The position numbers were made by a program, and so were the translations under genes. 64,000 nucleotides of DNA, taken from the NCBI RefSeq assembly GCF_949987535.1, contig NC_080082.1, positions 50,196,374 to 50,260,373 of the forward strand, given 5' to 3'. Under the pieces are notes generated by a model. The model made no database searches and was not told the DNA's origin. It was given only the letters and a program-made list of their open reading frames with translations. Positions 62,549 to 64,000 of this stretch are shown here, in pieces (the stretch's first letter is position 1; every line of letters starts with the position of its first letter). The stretch comes from Balaenoptera acutorostrata (lineage: Eukaryota; Chordata; Mammalia; Artiodactyla; Balaenopteridae).

Positions 62549-63240
62549 CTGCGGGGTGAGGAGGGAGGGAAGTTATCAGGGGTCCTTAAGTCACCCAAGT
62601 GCGCCGGGGAGTGAATCTGAGCGCCCTCTTCGCCCTCCCGCGCGGAAAAACTGGCACACCGATGCCGCCTGAGAACTCCAAAGCCAATCTAAGATTTCGG
62701 GTGCGGCGCCGCCTCCGCGGTTTCCTTCCTTTTGCTCCGCACTTCCCCCTCTGACCCAACTTTCCACCAGCGTCGTGGAAACTGAGGAAGGAGGTGGAGG
62801 CGCCCTCTGCAGCCCCCCTCCCTCTGCCTGCCACTTCCGTGAAAAATCCCACCTCACCCCACCCCCAGATCTCCCAGTCCTGAGGGATTCGGGGCGTCGC
62901 CGGGCATCACTCCCCAGAGACGCACATCCAGGTTCCCAATATCTCTCTGCCCTAGAAGCTGCCCTGATACTTCTTCCTCGGGATACCAGGCATCCGAGTC
63001 CCCAGCCCCTCTCCCTGAGGAACCACGAAGTCAGTAGCCCCCTAGCTCATTAGGAATCCAAAGGTTCAGACCTCGCCCCCCTCTTCAGACCCAGAAGTCC
63101 AAGCCCCACCTCACGGGAGTCTGGGAGACTCGCATCCCCTTCCCCAGGACCCAGGAGTCCGGGCCCTCAACCTACTCCCCCCTAGGACCTGGGAATCCCA
63201 GTTTCCAGACTCCTTGTTCGCACGACGCAAGAAGGCTGGG

Positions 63241-63272
63241 CCCTCACCCTTCCGAGCCCTCACCCTTCCGAG
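63241..63272 (-). repeat. NFKBID: 16-base tandem duplication carrying a splice donor
   Basis: The word ccctcacccttccgag occurs twice head to tail (63241-63256, 63257-63272). On the minus strand each copy reads GGAAGG|GTGAGG, a good donor. They sit just downstream of the probable NFKBID promoter, where the first exon should end. Confidence 0.75.
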
Positions 63273-63299
63273 CCCCGCTCGAGCATAGCAAGGGTTAAG

Positions 63300-63540
63300 C
63301 GCCGGAGGGCGGACTCGGAAACAGCCCAGACGCGACGCGCTGACGTCACGGCGCTCACGCAAGGGAATCTTCCACCTCCCTCTTCCTCTAGGCCCGGCGG
63401 CCCAGGTGCCCCGCTCCGAGACGCGATGCGTGGCCAAGCGTGGCGTTCGTGGAATCCCCGCACAAGGGAAATTCCTGCTCAGCCCGGGGACCCGGGCCGG
63501 GTGGCGACTCGGGAAATCCCAGGGTGGGGCAGGGTCACGG
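63300..63540 (-). promoter_or_regulatory. NFKBID: Probable NFKBID promoter: CRE and clustered kappaB-like sites
   Basis: CpG-rich region upstream of the first recognised coding exon. It has a perfect CRE (TGACGTCA, 63341-63348), GGGAAATTCC at 63466-63475, GGGAAATCCC at 63511-63520, GGGGATTCC on the minus strand at 63451-63459 and a weaker GGGAATCTTCC at 63363-63373. Auto-regulation by NF-kappaB fits a gene known to be NF-kappaB-induced. The start site is not fixed. Confidence 0.6.
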
Positions 63541-64000
63541 CCAGAGTGCATCCCTGCGGCCAAGCCCCGGACCTTGCCCACCCAGACCTTGGCTAATTTC
63601 AAACAACGCCCCCCAAAACTCGATCCAGCCTCTTTTTCTACAGCATGGAGTCCGGGTCGCCAGCCCCCTCCTCCCAGGACCCAGGCAGGAGTCGGGGCTC
63701 CCAGCGCTTTCACCCCCCGGGACCTAGGATTCAGGATCAACAGTCCTTTACCCCACCCCACCACCCCACCCCGGGACTCAAGAGTCCAGAATCCCAGCCG
63801 CTCCTCCCAGGAGTCTGGACCCTCCGCCCCCTCCAAACACCGGGTGCCCTCACTCTCAGCTTGATGCTTCACCGCTCACTCTTGATGCTCTAGCTCCGTC
63901 CCTCAGAGCCTCAAGAGTCCGTCCCCCAGCCCCGCTCTTAGGGGCCGAGCGTGCCTCACCTCCCCGCCCCTCCATTACCTCGGAGATTCCGTGGTGCGGA

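Noticed and set aside
63111..63872. 253-residue minus-strand frame considered as an upstream NFKBID exon
   Set aside because: It crosses the promoter block and the doubled donor, and splicing from those donors into 62548 does not keep its frame. I could not support it as coding.

Overview
This window is nuclear DNA from a placental mammal, almost certainly a cetartiodactyl and most probably a cetacean (toothed-whale type). It carries five recognisable protein genes, each split into exons with ordinary splice sites, in the order known from human chromosome 19q13.12. The interspersed repeats include many copies of the tRNA-derived CHR-type SINE of whales, hippos and ruminants, in the roughly 300-base form seen in dolphins. 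No typical ruminant Bov-tA or BovB copies were noticed. The species call is inference; the mammal call and the gene calls are firm.

Layout. Positions 1-1292 (minus) hold the first four coding exons of PRODH2, cut by the window edge. Positions 1.3-13.2 kb are a repeat-filled spacer (CHR SINEs, L1, L2, MIR, MLT1 and a long GAA/TTC microsatellite). NPHS1 (nephrin) fills 13.2-30.6 kb on the minus strand with all 29 coding exons; together they give a 1242-residue protein. After a 3.7 kb divergent promoter region, KIRREL2 (NEPH3/filtrin) runs on the plus strand at 34.3-42.4 kb (15 coding exons, 707 residues). APLP1 follows on the plus strand at 43.5-52.7 kb (17 coding exons, 646 residues). A repeat-rich gap leads to NFKBID (IkappaBNS) on the minus strand at 56.6-63.3 kb; 11 coding exons are recognised, and its probable promoter lies near the right end of the window.

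How the genes relate. Nephrin and KIRREL2 are sister immunoglobulin-superfamily adhesion proteins. NPHS1 is a core component of the podocyte slit diaphragm, and the two genes are arranged head to head. PRODH2 is a mitochondrial hydroxyproline dehydrogenase, APLP1 a neuronal APP-family membrane protein, and NFKBID a nuclear ankyrin-repeat regulator of NF-kappaB. The last three share the neighbourhood, not a pathway. I saw no frameshift or premature stop in any assembled exon.

I found no new multi-gene system. The most interesting signals are at finer scale: a cluster of kappaB-like sites with a CRE at the NFKBID promoter, beside a 16-base tandem duplication that doubles a splice donor; a 97-base tandem array beside NPHS1 exon 5 that repeats donor-like sites; a GC-AG intron in NPHS1; a SINE that appears to have carried 24 bases of 3' flank from its source; a transcript-derived insertion inside an MLT1 LTR in APLP1; an AGGTCA half-site array in NFKBID; and several different decayed minisatellites in the introns of NPHS1.
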